Assembly: GCF_900102485.1 (NCBI RefSeq)
Contig: NZ_FNBX01000006.1
Location: forward strand, 62,001 to 126,000
Direction of reading: 5' to 3'
From: Desulfovibrio legallii
Lineage (GTDB): Bacteria; Desulfobacterota; Desulfovibrionia; Desulfovibrionales; Desulfovibrionaceae
DNA: 64,000 nucleotides
In this document: positions 17,885 through 25,795 of the stretch, in pieces
How positions within the stretch are numbered: position 1 is the first letter of the stretch
How the letters are laid out: the number at the start of each line of letters is the position of its first letter
Program-made: the position numbers and the translations under genes
The notes under the pieces: generated by a model
Told to the model about the DNA's origin: nothing
Seen by the model: only the letters and a program-made list of their open reading frames with translations
Database searches by the model: none

Positions 17885-18096
17885 AGCGGCAGCATCGCGG
17901 GCGATGGCCGTGTCTGCCCCCGCGACGCCGGCCCAGGGTGCAAGCGCAGCCCTGGAATGTGCTGGTGGCTGCGCTGGTGGACATCCGCCGCAAAGGCGCA
18001 AGACGCACAGGGCTTGCGCCACTGCCAGTCTGGCGCGCGCCTTGCCTGCCCTTAAGGATGCCCTTCTACGGGCAACAGGTTTGAAGGAGAACAGTT

Positions 18097-18606
18097 ATGG
18101 ACGTGTTGGAAGCCATTTTCACCCGTCGCAGCATCCGCAAGTTTACGCCGGAAGCCGTGAGCGAGGCGGACGTAGCCACCCTGCTCAAAGCGGCCATGTG
18201 CGCGCCCAGCTCGCACAATTCCCGTTCCTGGCATTTTGTGGTGGTGCGCGACCAGGCCCAGCGCCAGGGCATTGCCCAGCGTCATCCTTACGCCAAAATG
18301 GCCGCCGAAGCCCCGGTGGTCATCATTGTCTGCGCCAACCCGGCGGAGGCCAAGGAGGCGGGCTTCTGGCAGCAGGATTGCGCCGCGGCGCTGGAAAACA
18401 TCCTGCTGGCCGCACGCGGCCTGAACCTGGGCACGGTCTGGTGCGGCATGTATCCCTTTGAGGACCGCGTGCGCCCCATTCGGGAGCTTTTGCAGGTGCC
18501 GGAAGCCGTTAATATTCTGGGCCTGGTGGTGGTGGGGCACCCCGCGCAGCCGTTCAAAGAGGCGGATCGCTTTGATCCCGCCAAGGTGCACCACGACCGT
18601 TGGTAA
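18097..18606 (+). CDS. Nitroreductase-family flavoprotein
   Basis: A 169-residue FMN-dependent NAD(P)H oxidoreductase of the nitroreductase superfamily. It starts [21 protein letters not shown], the standard FMN-phosphate-binding RRSxRxF motif, followed by [19 protein letters not shown], which contacts the isoalloxazine ring. The segment [20 protein letters not shown] forms the dimer helix, and VVVGHPAQP ends the core. The size matches short members of the family. GAAGGAG lies upstream of the ATG. The natural substrate cannot be told. It appears to be a single-gene transcript: 212 bases separate it from the glutamate synthase genes and a terminator follows. Confidence 0.9.
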   Translation: MDVLEAIFTRRSIRKFTPEAVSEADVATLLKAAMCAPSSHNSRSWHFVVVRDQAQRQGIAQRHPYAKMAAEAPVVIIVCANPAEAKEAGFWQQDCAAALENILLAARGLNLGTVWCGMYPFEDRVRPIRELLQVPEAVNILGLVVVGHPAQPFKEADRFDPAKVHHDRW

Positions 18607-18641
18607 GCGTTTGCCGCGGCAGCGGGCGGATCCGGCATTAT

Positions 18642-18678
18642 TGGGCCGGTCGGGGCTTCCTCCCGGCCGGTCTTTTTT
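18642..18678 (+). terminator. Rho-independent terminator after the nitroreductase gene
   Basis: GGCCGG near 18644 can pair with CCGGCC near 18664, followed by GGTCTTTTTTG. The rest of the 319-base gap to the epimerase gene shows no further feature to me. Confidence 0.65.
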
Positions 18679-18925
18679 GTGGGGGCCCGCGCGGCGGCAG
18701 CCTGGTTGTCGTCCGCAGGGAAACGGACTATGCTGCCACAGCCGGCGCGGCCGCCGTTTGACGCGGGGGGCCGAAACGGCTAAAGCCATTTTTTCGGCCG
18801 AAGGCCGAGCGGGGCCCGGCAGTGCCTTGCGCGGCGGGCCAGCGTGCTTTTTGCCGCGCAGCGCGTCTGCGCCTTTGGGGAAAACAGCGTTGGGGCGGCA
18901 TAACCATAGCGTCTTCGGGGGCAGC

Positions 18926-19882
18926 ATGCATCTGCGCAAAAGGGTTCTGGTCACCGGCGGTTCCGGTTTTTTGGGTTCGCATTTGTGCGAGCGTTTGCTG
19001 GAAGCGGGGCACGAAGTGCTCTGCGTGGACAATTTTTTTTCCAGCGCGCGCGCCAATGTGGAAGCGTTTATGGACAACCGGCGGTTTGAGATTATCCGCC
19101 ACGATGTGACCTTCCCCCTGTATGTGGAAGTGGACGAAATCTATAATCTGGCCTGCCCGGCCTCGCCCATCCACTACCAGCACGACCCGGTGCAGACCAT
19201 CAAAACCTGCGTGCACGGGGCCATCAATATGCTGGGCCTGGCCAAGCGCCTGCGCGCGCCCATTTTTCAGGCTTCCACCAGCGAGGTCTACGGCGATCCG
19301 GACGTACACCCCCAGCCCGAAAGCTATTGGGGCCATGTGAACCCCAACGGCATCCGCTCTTGTTACGACGAGGGCAAACGCTGCGCCGAGGCGCTCTTCT
19401 TTGCCTACTGGCGGCAGGGCGGCCTGCCCATCAAAGTGGGGCGTATTTTCAATACCTACGGCCCCAGGATGCACCCCAATGACGGCCGGGTAGTTTCCAA
19501 CTTCATTGTTCAGGCCCTGCGCAACAAGCCCATCACTATCTACGGCGACGGCAGCCAGACGCGCTCGTTCTGCTATGTGGACGATCTTATCGAATGCATG
19601 CTGCGCTTTATGGCCTCGCCCGCCGATTTCGTGGGCCCCATGAACATGGGCAATCCTGGAGAATTCACCATCCGTCAGCTGGCCGAAATGGTGGTGGAGC
19701 TGACCGGCAGCGCTTCCGCCATTGTCTGCGAGCCCCTGCCCGGCGACGACCCCAAACAGCGGCGCCCGGACATCTCCCTGGCGCGGGAAAAGCTGGGCTG
19801 GGAGCCCCGCGTGCCCCTTCAGGCCGGTCTGCAGAAGACCATCGCCTACTTTGAGGCGCAGTTGAGCGCCGGCCTGATCTGA
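18926..19882 (+). CDS. NAD-dependent sugar epimerase/decarboxylase, UDP-glucuronate decarboxylase type
   Basis: An extended short-chain dehydrogenase of 318 residues. It shows the NAD-binding motif [17 protein letters not shown] at the N-terminus, a TSEVYGDP serine-containing active-site motif, and the catalytic Tyr-Lys pair in [15 protein letters not shown]. The YDEGK form and the following [22 protein letters not shown] are typical of UDP-glucuronic acid decarboxylase (UDP-xylose synthase), which supplies UDP-xylose or related sugars for surface glycans. The ATG at 18926 is preceded by GGGGGCAGC. Upstream in-frame sequence is low complexity and not counted. No glycosyltransferase genes are adjacent, so the final product is unknown. 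A strong terminator follows. Confidence 0.88.
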   Translation: MHLRKRVLVTGGSGFLGSHLCERLLEAGHEVLCVDNFFSSARANVEAFMDNRRFEIIRHDVTFPLYVEVDEIYNLACPASPIHYQHDPVQTIKTCVHGAINMLGLAKRLRAPIFQASTSEVYGDPDVHPQPESYWGHVNPNGIRSCYDEGKRCAEALFFAYWRQGGLPIKVGRIFNTYGPRMHPNDGRVVSNFIVQALRNKPITIYGDGSQTRSFCYVDDLIECMLRFMASPADFVGPMNMGNPGEFTIRQLAEMVVELTGSASAIVCEPLPGDDPKQRRPDISLAREKLGWEPRVPLQAGLQKTIAYFEAQLSAGLI

Positions 19883-19923
19883 ACGCCGTTGCCGACGCGG
19901 AGGGCGGCTGCGCGCCGACAAAG

Positions 19924-19955
19924 AAAGGCCCGAACCTTTGCGGTTCGGGCCTTTT
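19924..19955. terminator. Bidirectional terminator between convergent genes
   Basis: AAAGGCCCGAACC and GGTTCGGGCCTTT form a 13-bp stem with a five-base loop. T-runs occur on both strands. It serves both the sugar epimerase gene and the glycine-betaine transporter operon. Confidence 0.88.
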
Positions 19956-20003
19956 CACTGCTGCGGCTTTTTTATTTTTCAGTCTGCGGCAGGGGGGATG
20001 TTG

Positions 20004-20858
20004 TTACTGCTGCAGCCAGGCGTTCACCTGGTCCGGGTAGGTTTTCATGAACCGGCGGGCGTTTTTCAGCGGGTCCGCGCCTTTTTCCTGGTTCCAGGCC
20101 ATGAGCTGTTGCAGCTGGTCCGCGCCCGTATAGCTGAAGCGCGTGAGGAAGGCCCAGGCGGCGGGGTGGTCCTTTTTCAGACCTTTGCGGCCCACGTTAT
20201 AGATGCCTTCTTCCTTGCCCAGGCTGCCTTTGGGGTCGTCCAGGTAGTGCAGCTTCCAGCGGCCGAACATCCAGTGCGGCGACCAGGCCGTGACCACAAT
20301 CCATTCCTTGTTGCGGATGGCGTCGGCCAGGCTGGAGGTCATGATGGTGCCGCTGCCTTCCACCAGCTCCATGTTTTTGATGTTGTAGTCTTTGAGCAGC
20401 TTTTCCGTCAGCTGCATGATGCCGGAGCCGGGGTCGATGCCCACGATGCGTTTTTTGAACTTGGCGGCGTTGGTGCTCAGCTCCTCTACCGATTTGAGGG
20501 GTACGTAGTCCGGCACGGCCAGGCCCAGGCGCGCGCCGCCGGTGAGCTTGCCCAGCATTTCCACCTGATTTTTGACCTTGCCGTACATATCCTTGTGGGT
20601 ATCGGGCAGCCAGGCCGTGACCATGGCGTCGGCGTCGCCGCTGGCCAGGCTGGTCCAGAGGATGGGCTGGGTCACGGGCAGAAGCTCCACCTTGTAGCCC
20701 AGGCGGTCTTCCAGCACGGCTTTGGCCAGATTGCTGGAGGCCGTGGCGCAGTCCCATTCCACATAGACGATCTTGAGCGTTTTGTTTTCCTTGGCCTGCA
20801 CGGGCAGCGCCCAGCAGAGCAACAGCGCCAGCGCGGCGCAGAGGATAGTTTTTTTCAT
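20004..20858 (-). CDS. proX: Glycine betaine/proline-betaine ABC transporter substrate-binding protein
   Basis: A 284-residue periplasmic binding protein that should present glycine betaine or a similar compatible solute to the membrane transporter. Residues 1-22 are a signal peptide (MKKTILCAALALLLCWALPV, then QA). The mature part has the OpuAC-type pattern LKIVYVEWDCATASSNLAKAVLE, then DADAMVTAWLPDTHK, and an aromatic-rich binding segment WSPHWMFGRWKLHYLDDPKG. AGGAGG lies eight bases before the ATG. It is the last gene of a three-gene operon, 106 bases after the permease gene. ProX is used as a functional label; the fold is closer to OpuAC-type proteins. Confidence 0.9.
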   Translation of the reverse strand: MKKTILCAALALLLCWALPVQAKENKTLKIVYVEWDCATASSNLAKAVLEDRLGYKVELLPVTQPILWTSLASGDADAMVTAWLPDTHKDMYGKVKNQVEMLGKLTGGARLGLAVPDYVPLKSVEELSTNAAKFKKRIVGIDPGSGIMQLTEKLLKDYNIKNMELVEGSGTIMTSSLADAIRNKEWIVVTAWSPHWMFGRWKLHYLDDPKGSLGKEEGIYNVGRKGLKKDHPAAWAFLTRFSYTGADQLQQLMAWNQEKGADPLKNARRFMKTYPDQVNAWLQQ

Positions 20859-20964
20859 AGGGTCCTCCTGTAACAGGTTTTGGGGGATATGCCCCGGTTT
20901 GCGCCCAGGGGGGGATGCCCTGGTGGAACGGGGCGGGGCTGGAGCATTTCAGGCGTGAAAGGCC

Positions 20965-21807
20965 CTAGCGGGTGCGGCCAGCGCTTTTGCGGGCCAGGGC
21001 GCGGAACAGACGGTCCAGGGTAATGGCCACAATAACGATGCCGAGCCCCGCCTCAAAGCCGCTGCCCACCTGCAGCCGCTGGATGGCCTTCCACACTTCG
21101 CCGCCCAGGCCCCGCGCGCCGATCATGGCCGCGATGACGGCCATGGAGAGGGCCAGCATGATGGTCTGGTTCACGCCCGCCACAATGGTGGGCATGGCCA
21201 AGGGCAGCTCCAGCTTGCACAGGCGCTGGAGCCGGGTGGCCCCGAAGGCTTCGGCGCATTCCACCAGGTCGTGGGGCACCTGCTGGATGCCCAGGCAGGT
21301 CAGCCGGATGGCCGGGGGCACGGAAAATATGACCGTGGCCACCACGGCGCTGACCTTGCCGATGCCAAAAAAGGGAATGGCCGGGATAAGATAGACAAAG
21401 GCCGGCATGGTCTGCATAACGTCCAGCACGGGCATGATCACCCGGCGAACCCAGGGGCTCATGGCCGTAAGAATGCCGCAGGGCACGCCCAGCAGCACGG
21501 AAAGCAGGGTGGCGGCCAACACCAGAGCCAGGGTGCTGATGGCAGGGGCCCACAGCCCCAGGTTCCAGAGCAGGCCGAAGCCCAGCAGCACAAAGACGGG
21601 CAGCCCTGGCCGTCGGGTAACCCACCAGCCCAGGGTGGCCAGAAGGAGGATGAACAGCCAGGGCGGCGGCAGCAGCAGCGCGTGTTCAAAGCCGTCCAGC
21701 AGGGAAAGCATGACCGCGGACCCGGCGCGGGTAAAGCCGGAGAAGAGGACGACCAGCTCCTCCACCAGGCTGTCGATAGTTTCGGCCAGGGGGATTCTAG
21801 GCAGCAT
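20965..21807 (-). CDS. proW: Glycine betaine ABC transporter permease
   Basis: A 280-residue inner-membrane subunit with about six helices after an N-terminal helix, starting MLPRIPLAETIDSLVEEL. The cytoplasmic EAA loop that docks to the ATPase is seen as ECAEAFGATRLQRLCKLELPLAMPTI, as in ProW. The C-terminal part GLGIVIVAITLDRLFRALA is also typical. GGAGGAA precedes the ATG at 21807, which lies 11 bases inside the upstream ATPase gene, so translation is coupled. A longer frame reading from 21912 is discarded because that region encodes the ATPase C-terminus. Confidence 0.92.
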   Translation of the reverse strand: MLPRIPLAETIDSLVEELVVLFSGFTRAGSAVMLSLLDGFEHALLLPPPWLFILLLATLGWWVTRRPGLPVFVLLGFGLLWNLGLWAPAISTLALVLAATLLSVLLGVPCGILTAMSPWVRRVIMPVLDVMQTMPAFVYLIPAIPFFGIGKVSAVVATVIFSVPPAIRLTCLGIQQVPHDLVECAEAFGATRLQRLCKLELPLAMPTIVAGVNQTIMLALSMAVIAAMIGARGLGGEVWKAIQRLQVGSGFEAGLGIVIVAITLDRLFRALARKSAGRTR

Positions 21808-23008
21808 CAAGGGTTCCTCCCGTATCGCGGTGTTCCACCAGCGCGCCCAGCAACAGCCCCCGCACGATAACGCCCTGCAGGCGGCGGTTTTCATCCACCA
21901 CGGCCAGGGCATGGGGCAGGTCGGCCATGAGGGGCAGCAGCTCGCTCACGGGCGCGTCCGGCCGCACGGTGGCAATGTCCGTGTGGGTGATGGATTCCAG
22001 ATCCGAACGGCCTTCGCTCACCAGGCGTTCGGCCTCGGCGGCGTGCAGGATGCCCACAAAACGGCGGTGCCTGTCCAGCACGAAGAGCGAGGCCAGGGAA
22101 TGGACGCGCATCTTGCGCAGGGCGGAGCGCGGCCCGTCCAGGCCCAGCACGGCGCAGGCCTCGGAACGCTTCATGACGCTGGCCGCCGTGAGCACCTGCG
22201 AGGCGTCCGCAGAGGCCACAAAGCGGGCCACATAGTCGTTGGCCGGGGATTTGAGGATGTCTTCGGCCGTGCCCGTCTGCACCACGGCCCCGTCCTGCAG
22301 CAGCACGATGCGGTCGCCCAGCTTGAAGGCCTCGTTGAGGTCGTGGGTGATGAAAACAATGGTCTTGTGGATGTCTTCCTGCAAGGAGAGCAGCTCGTCC
22401 TGCATTTCCTGGCGGATAAGGGGGTCCAGGGCGCTGAAGGCTTCGTCCATAAGCAGCACTTCCGGCTCCAGGGCCAGGGCGCGGGCCAGGCCCACGCGCT
22501 GCTTCATGCCGCCGGAGAGCTCGGCGGGGTAGGCGTTGGCCCACTGGGCCAGGCCCACGCGCTCCAGTGTGGCGGCGCTTTTGCGCAGGCGTTCGGCCTC
22601 AGGCGCGCCCATGACCTCCAGGCCGAAGGCCACATTGTGCAGCACGGTGCGGTGGGGCAGAAGGGCAAAATTCTGAAAGACCATGCCAAAGCAGCGCTGC
22701 CGCATGCGCCGCAGGTTGCGGGCGTTCATGGCGGTGATGTCCTGGTCGTCCACCAGCACTTTGCCGGCGCTGGGCATGATCAGGCCGTTAAGGCAGCGCA
22801 GGAGAGTTGATTTGCCGCTGCCGGAAAGGCCCATGACCACCAGCAGCTCCGAAGGGGAAATCTCAAGGGAGATGTCGCGCAGGGCCAGGGTGGACTTGGT
22901 CCGCCGCAGAATGTCCTCGCGCGATGCGCCCTGAAGCGCCAGCTCCAGCGCGTGCTCCGGATGGGGTCCGAAGACTTTTGAAAGGTTCTGGATGGAAATT
23001 TTTGCCAT
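21797..23008 (-). CDS. proV: Glycine betaine ABC transporter ATPase with CBS domains
   Basis: A 403-residue ATP-hydrolysing subunit. Walker A is GLSGSGKSTLLRCLNG, the signature is LSGGMKQRVGLARALA, Walker B is EVLLMDEAFSALD, and the switch His is in FITHDLNEA. The N-terminal insert typical of ProV/OpuAA (EHALELALQGASREDILRRT) is present. From about residue 280 to the end there are two CBS motifs, which in OpuA sense ionic strength and gate transport. AAGGAGA precedes the ATG. It is first in the operon and lies next to a strong candidate promoter with an embedded palindrome. Confidence 0.95.
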   Translation of the reverse strand: MAKISIQNLSKVFGPHPEHALELALQGASREDILRRTKSTLALRDISLEISPSELLVVMGLSGSGKSTLLRCLNGLIMPSAGKVLVDDQDITAMNARNLRRMRQRCFGMVFQNFALLPHRTVLHNVAFGLEVMGAPEAERLRKSAATLERVGLAQWANAYPAELSGGMKQRVGLARALALEPEVLLMDEAFSALDPLIRQEMQDELLSLQEDIHKTIVFITHDLNEAFKLGDRIVLLQDGAVVQTGTAEDILKSPANDYVARFVASADASQVLTAASVMKRSEACAVLGLDGPRSALRKMRVHSLASLFVLDRHRRFVGILHAAEAERLVSEGRSDLESITHTDIATVRPDAPVSELLPLMADLPHALAVVDENRRLQGVIVRGLLLGALVEHRDTGGTLDAA

Positions 23009-23073
23009 ATACTCTCCTTCTGCCGCAGCATAACATGCCGCGGGTGTAGCCCAAGGGGCGAGTATATGGAAGC

Positions 23074-23093
23074 ACAGCCGTAACGGCTGTCAA
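23074..23093 (-). promoter_or_regulatory. Promoter -35 with embedded palindromic operator, betaine transporter operon
   Basis: On the minus strand TTGACA (plus 23088-23093) is followed by a perfect palindrome, ACAGCCGT-N-ACGGCTGT (23074-23090), which shares bases with the -35. CATATA/TATACT lies just after it. A protein bound there would sit across the promoter spacer. It is 66-85 bases upstream of the ATPase start. Confidence 0.5.
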
Positions 23094-23109
23094 AACGAAC
23101 GTACTGGAG

Positions 23110-23748
23110 CCATCAGCGTTGACCGCACCAGTACAGCGCCGCCTCCTCGGTATCTACCGAACTTCCATAAAACAGTTCATGCACCATTGCGATAACCGCC
23201 AATAACATCATTTGTTTGCCGCGATGTCAGACATACGGATAACAACATCTGCATCGGGTCGGCACACTTGCGCCTGGGAAAGCCCATTGGCGTATTTTTT
23301 CTGGATAGAAAAAATTTGTGTTGTGTGCTGTAAAAGTTTTTTCAGGAGTAATAAATGATTTTTACTGTGCAATGCTGCGCTTTTTGCGTATGCAGTCACA
23401 TTGCACAATACTTTGTAAACACAAAAAAACACATAAGCGTATCAGAGCTATATTTTTGAAAATTTGTAAAAATTTCGGCACAATTGCCATGTAAATATCC
23501 ACAAACGCTCTATGCAGTAAGAGTACGGCAAAAAAATATCTCTGGCAAGGTGTAATTTTTTTCTTAGCAATATTCGTAAAAAATTGATTTTTGGGAGCAG
23601 TAAATCAATTTTTTCTTGCTTTTTTAGGCGAAGGCGCATAGTTTTTAACAAAAGGTGTTTACTCTTCGCAAACCGTCGCTCGCCGGGCGCGTCGGGCGCT
23701 GGCCGTTTATGGCCCACGCCGCGCGCCCTCTCGGCGGAGGATCCGCAG
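23110..23748. other. AT-rich intergenic island before the S24 repressor gene
   Basis: This stretch of about 640 bases contrasts with its GC-rich surroundings, being very rich in A/T from about 23280 to 23640. It contains an inverted pair TGTGCAATG (23366-23374) and CATTGCACA (23399-23407). Short open frames on the minus strand (23208-23432, 23448-23717) have no recognisable product and lack convincing ribosome sites. I read it as a regulatory region, possibly with transferred or decayed DNA. Confidence 0.4.
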
Positions 23749-24444
23749 ATGTCGCATACCGTTTCTTTTCAGTGTGACGCCATGTTACAGCGCCTGATGC
23801 AGGCGCTTGAGGCCCATACCGACGCCGAGCTGGCCCGCGCCCTGGGCATCACCCCCCAATCCGTCAGCGGCGCGCGCAAACGCGGCGAGGTGCCCCCGGC
23901 CTGGGTGCAGACCTGCGCCGCCGCCACGGGCGTCAACGCCCACTGGCTGTTTTTCGGGCGCGGCCCCATGCGCCTGCCTGAGGCCGCGGAAGGGGAGCTG
24001 CCCAGCGTGCAGGCTGATTGCGAAAGCGATCTGATCACCGTGCCCCTGGCCGAAGCCCGCCTTTCGGCCGGGACAGGCAGCCTGGAAGTCAGCGCCCACA
24101 GCGAGGGCGGCTACGCCTTCCGCGGCGACTTCCTGCGCCGCAAGGGCAACCCCCGGCGCATGGTGCTGATGCGGGTTTCCGGCGACAGCATGGTGCCGGA
24201 AATTTTTGACAACGACCTGGTGCTGCTGGACCGGGGGCAGACGGAAATCAGCCCAGGCCGCCTGTACGCCGTGGGTTTTGAAGACGCCATCTACATCAAG
24301 CGCATCGACAAACTGCCCGGCAAGATCGTGCTGCACAGCGTGAACCCGGCCTATCCGCCGGTGAGCCTTGACCTGCGCGGCGACTGCGCGGAGCAGTTCC
24401 GCGTCATCGGGCGGGTGCTCTGGTCCGGGCGCGAGTACCGTTAG
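23749..24444 (+). CDS. CI-type repressor with S24 (LexA-like) peptidase domain
   Basis: A 231-residue transcriptional regulator. Residues about 15-75 form a phage CI-type helix-turn-helix (ELARALGITPQSVSGARKRG, then PPAWVQTCAAATGVNAHWLF). A linker contains Ala107-Gly108 in RLSAGTG, positioned like a LexA/CI self-cleavage site. The C-terminal S24 domain has the catalytic Ser147 in VSGDSMVPEIFDNDLVLLD and a Lys184 in DAIYIKRI. GGCGGAGG sets the ATG at 23749. No prophage genes are nearby, so it is either a host stress or metabolic regulator or a remnant. Such orphan CI/S24 proteins are common in Desulfovibrio. The AT-rich region upstream may hold its own operators. A repeat copy begins at the base after its stop codon. 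Confidence 0.88.
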   Translation: MSHTVSFQCDAMLQRLMQALEAHTDAELARALGITPQSVSGARKRGEVPPAWVQTCAAATGVNAHWLFFGRGPMRLPEAAEGELPSVQADCESDLITVPLAEARLSAGTGSLEVSAHSEGGYAFRGDFLRRKGNPRRMVLMRVSGDSMVPEIFDNDLVLLDRGQTEISPGRLYAVGFEDAIYIKRIDKLPGKIVLHSVNPAYPPVSLDLRGDCAEQFRVIGRVLWSGREYR

Positions 24445-24588
24445 AGCGTTGCAACTCTGAAACGCCGTGGCAGCTGCGTGGGCAGATGCCCGCTGTGCAG
24501 GCGGAATCGCAAGTTGCTGGCGCTGCGCAGCGTTGGAACGCGCGTGCCGTGAACTTTGCGCATGTATATTCGCAACGTTACTCTGTTC
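24445..24588 (-). repeat. Dispersed ~145 bp element, degenerate inverted copy B
   Basis: Read in reverse complement it follows copies A and E block by block: a degenerate end palindrome (GTTGCAACTCTGAAACGCC), GTGGCAGCTGCGTG, GCAGATGCCCGCTGTG, CGCAAGTTGCTGGCGCTGCG, CGTGCCGTGAACTTTG. It begins immediately after the S24 repressor stop codon. The remainder of the gap up to 24866 holds no gene that I can support. Confidence 0.65.
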
Positions 24589-24866
24589 CCAGGGGCTTGG
24601 CCGTTGCGGAACGGCTGCCCGCTACTTTGGGCTGCCCCTCGCGGCCTGCGGCTGGGGGGATGCGCCGGGGCGGGAGGCTGCCTTTGTGGGGGGGCAAGAA
24701 CTGCCAAGCGCTTTCTGAAGTACCGGCTCTGCCCGCCAGGGGCCTGGCTTGCGGGGTGTGCCGCGCGGTCGCAGCACTGCGGCGCGACAGGCTGCAGCAG
24801 GGCTTGCGCGTTGACTCCATCGCGCGTAAATTTATTCGGTATATCGCGTTTTGCAAGGAGCTTTCC

Positions 24867-25478
24867 ATGCGTTTGCCACGTGGACCCATGGTAGTCAGGA
24901 CAGTATCCCTGCTGGCGGCGCTTGTGCTTTGCGGCGTTGCCGCGGCCGCTGCGGCGGCAACCTCGCCCGTGCAGGCCGCCCTGGAGCAGGCCGCCGCGCA
25001 AAAGGGCACGGCGGCCCCGGCTGCAGCCGCAGAGCAGGCCGCCCCTTCCCCTGGGGGGGCGCCTGATGCGGCAAGGCCCGAAGCCGCATCGTCTTCCGCC
25101 GCCCTTGAGGCGGAAACCGGAGGCGAAGCCCCGCGCGCGCAGGAAAGCCTGTTCAGCCCGGCTTACCAAAACTGCATGGACGAAGCCGCGGGCGTAACCA
25201 CTGCCATGCAGGTCTGCATGGAGGCGGAGCAGACCAGGCTGGAGCGGCAGGCCGCCGATCTGCGCGGGCGGCTGGCGCAGGCCTTGCCGCAGGAACGGGC
25301 AGCGGCCCTGACCAAGGCGCTGGAAGCCTGGGAGAGCCTGCGGCGGAACGGCTCCATAGCCATGTACGCGCCGGAGGGCGGCAGCCTTTCGCCCTTGATG
25401 GCCTCGCTCTGGCATCTGGAGCAGACCGCTCGCATGGCCCGCTGGCTGGAGGGGCTGACGGAAAATCTTGACCAATAG
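24867..25478 (+). CDS. Small exported protein, LprI-like cysteine motif
   Basis: A 203-residue exported protein of uncertain family. The N-terminus is a signal peptide (VVRTVSLLAALVLCGVAAAA). Residues about 35-90 are a low-complexity Ala/Pro/Glu linker. The folded part begins at about residue 95: SPAYQNCMDEAAGVTTAMQ, then VCMEAEQTRLERQAADL. The pattern of two Cys flanking a short acidic helix, followed by a long helix, resembles the LprI/DUF1311 family of lysozyme-inhibitor-like domains. That is tentative. AAGGAG at 24855-24860 defines the start. The gene is bracketed by inverted repeat copies (24445-24588 and 25476-25620), the second of which begins at its own stop codon. Confidence 0.65.
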   Translation: MRLPRGPMVVRTVSLLAALVLCGVAAAAAAATSPVQAALEQAAAQKGTAAPAAAAEQAAPSPGGAPDAARPEAASSSAALEAETGGEAPRAQESLFSPAYQNCMDEAAGVTTAMQVCMEAEQTRLERQAADLRGRLAQALPQERAAALTKALEAWESLRRNGSIAMYAPEGGSLSPLMASLWHLEQTARMARWLEGLTENLDQ

Positions 25479-25620
25479 AGCAGATTACCTTTGGGAAGGT
25501 GCATTCTCAAAGGTTGCGACACGCCCCTCCCGGCGCTTGCCAGCGCAAATGCATTGCGCTTACGCCCACACGGCGCGCGTCTGCTTACGCAGCCGGCACG
25601 ACATTTCAAGTTGAAATGCC
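25476..25620 (+). repeat. Dispersed ~145 bp element, copy C
   Basis: A full copy in the same orientation as A. Its first bases, TAGAGCAGATT, include the TAG stop codon of the small exported protein gene. It keeps the GCATTCTCAAAG arm, CGGCGCTTGCCAGCGCAAAT, GCGCGTCTGCTTACGCAGCC and the terminal ACATTTCAAGTTGAAATGCC. Confidence 0.85.
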
Positions 25621-25667
25621 GTGGCGGCAAACGCTGGAGGCCATATGCCTTGAGGCGCTGTAGCCGC

Positions 25668-25705
25668 AAAAATGCCGTCCCCGCTTTACCGGAGACGGCA
25701 TTTTT
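25668..25705. terminator. Bidirectional terminator between convergent genes
   Basis: AAAAATGCCGTC pairs with GACGGCATTTTT around a 14-base loop. Terminal A/T runs provide U-tracts on both strands. It separates the small exported protein gene from the Lon-like protease gene. Confidence 0.85.
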
Positions 25706-25795
25706 GCTTTGAAGAGCGTGTCGGCGCGACGCCGGGCGCGTATTCACAGCCGGGGCTTTTTACCGCCGGGCGGCCCCACGCCAGGGCGCGCGGCG

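Noticed and set aside
13853-18022. Very long open frame (1389 codons) on the minus strand
   Set aside because: It lies opposite the glutamate synthase genes, which have clear motifs. Its composition (His/Ala/Gly/Arg-rich, no domain) is that of an antisense shadow in high-GC DNA.
23208-23717. Two short minus-strand frames in the AT-rich island
   Set aside because: Lys/Leu-rich translations arise naturally in AT-rich DNA. No ribosome site or homologue is recognisable, so I kept the region as intergenic.
23749-24444. Prophage inferred from the CI/S24 repressor
   Set aside because: No structural, replication or integrase genes are nearby. Neighbours are housekeeping genes.
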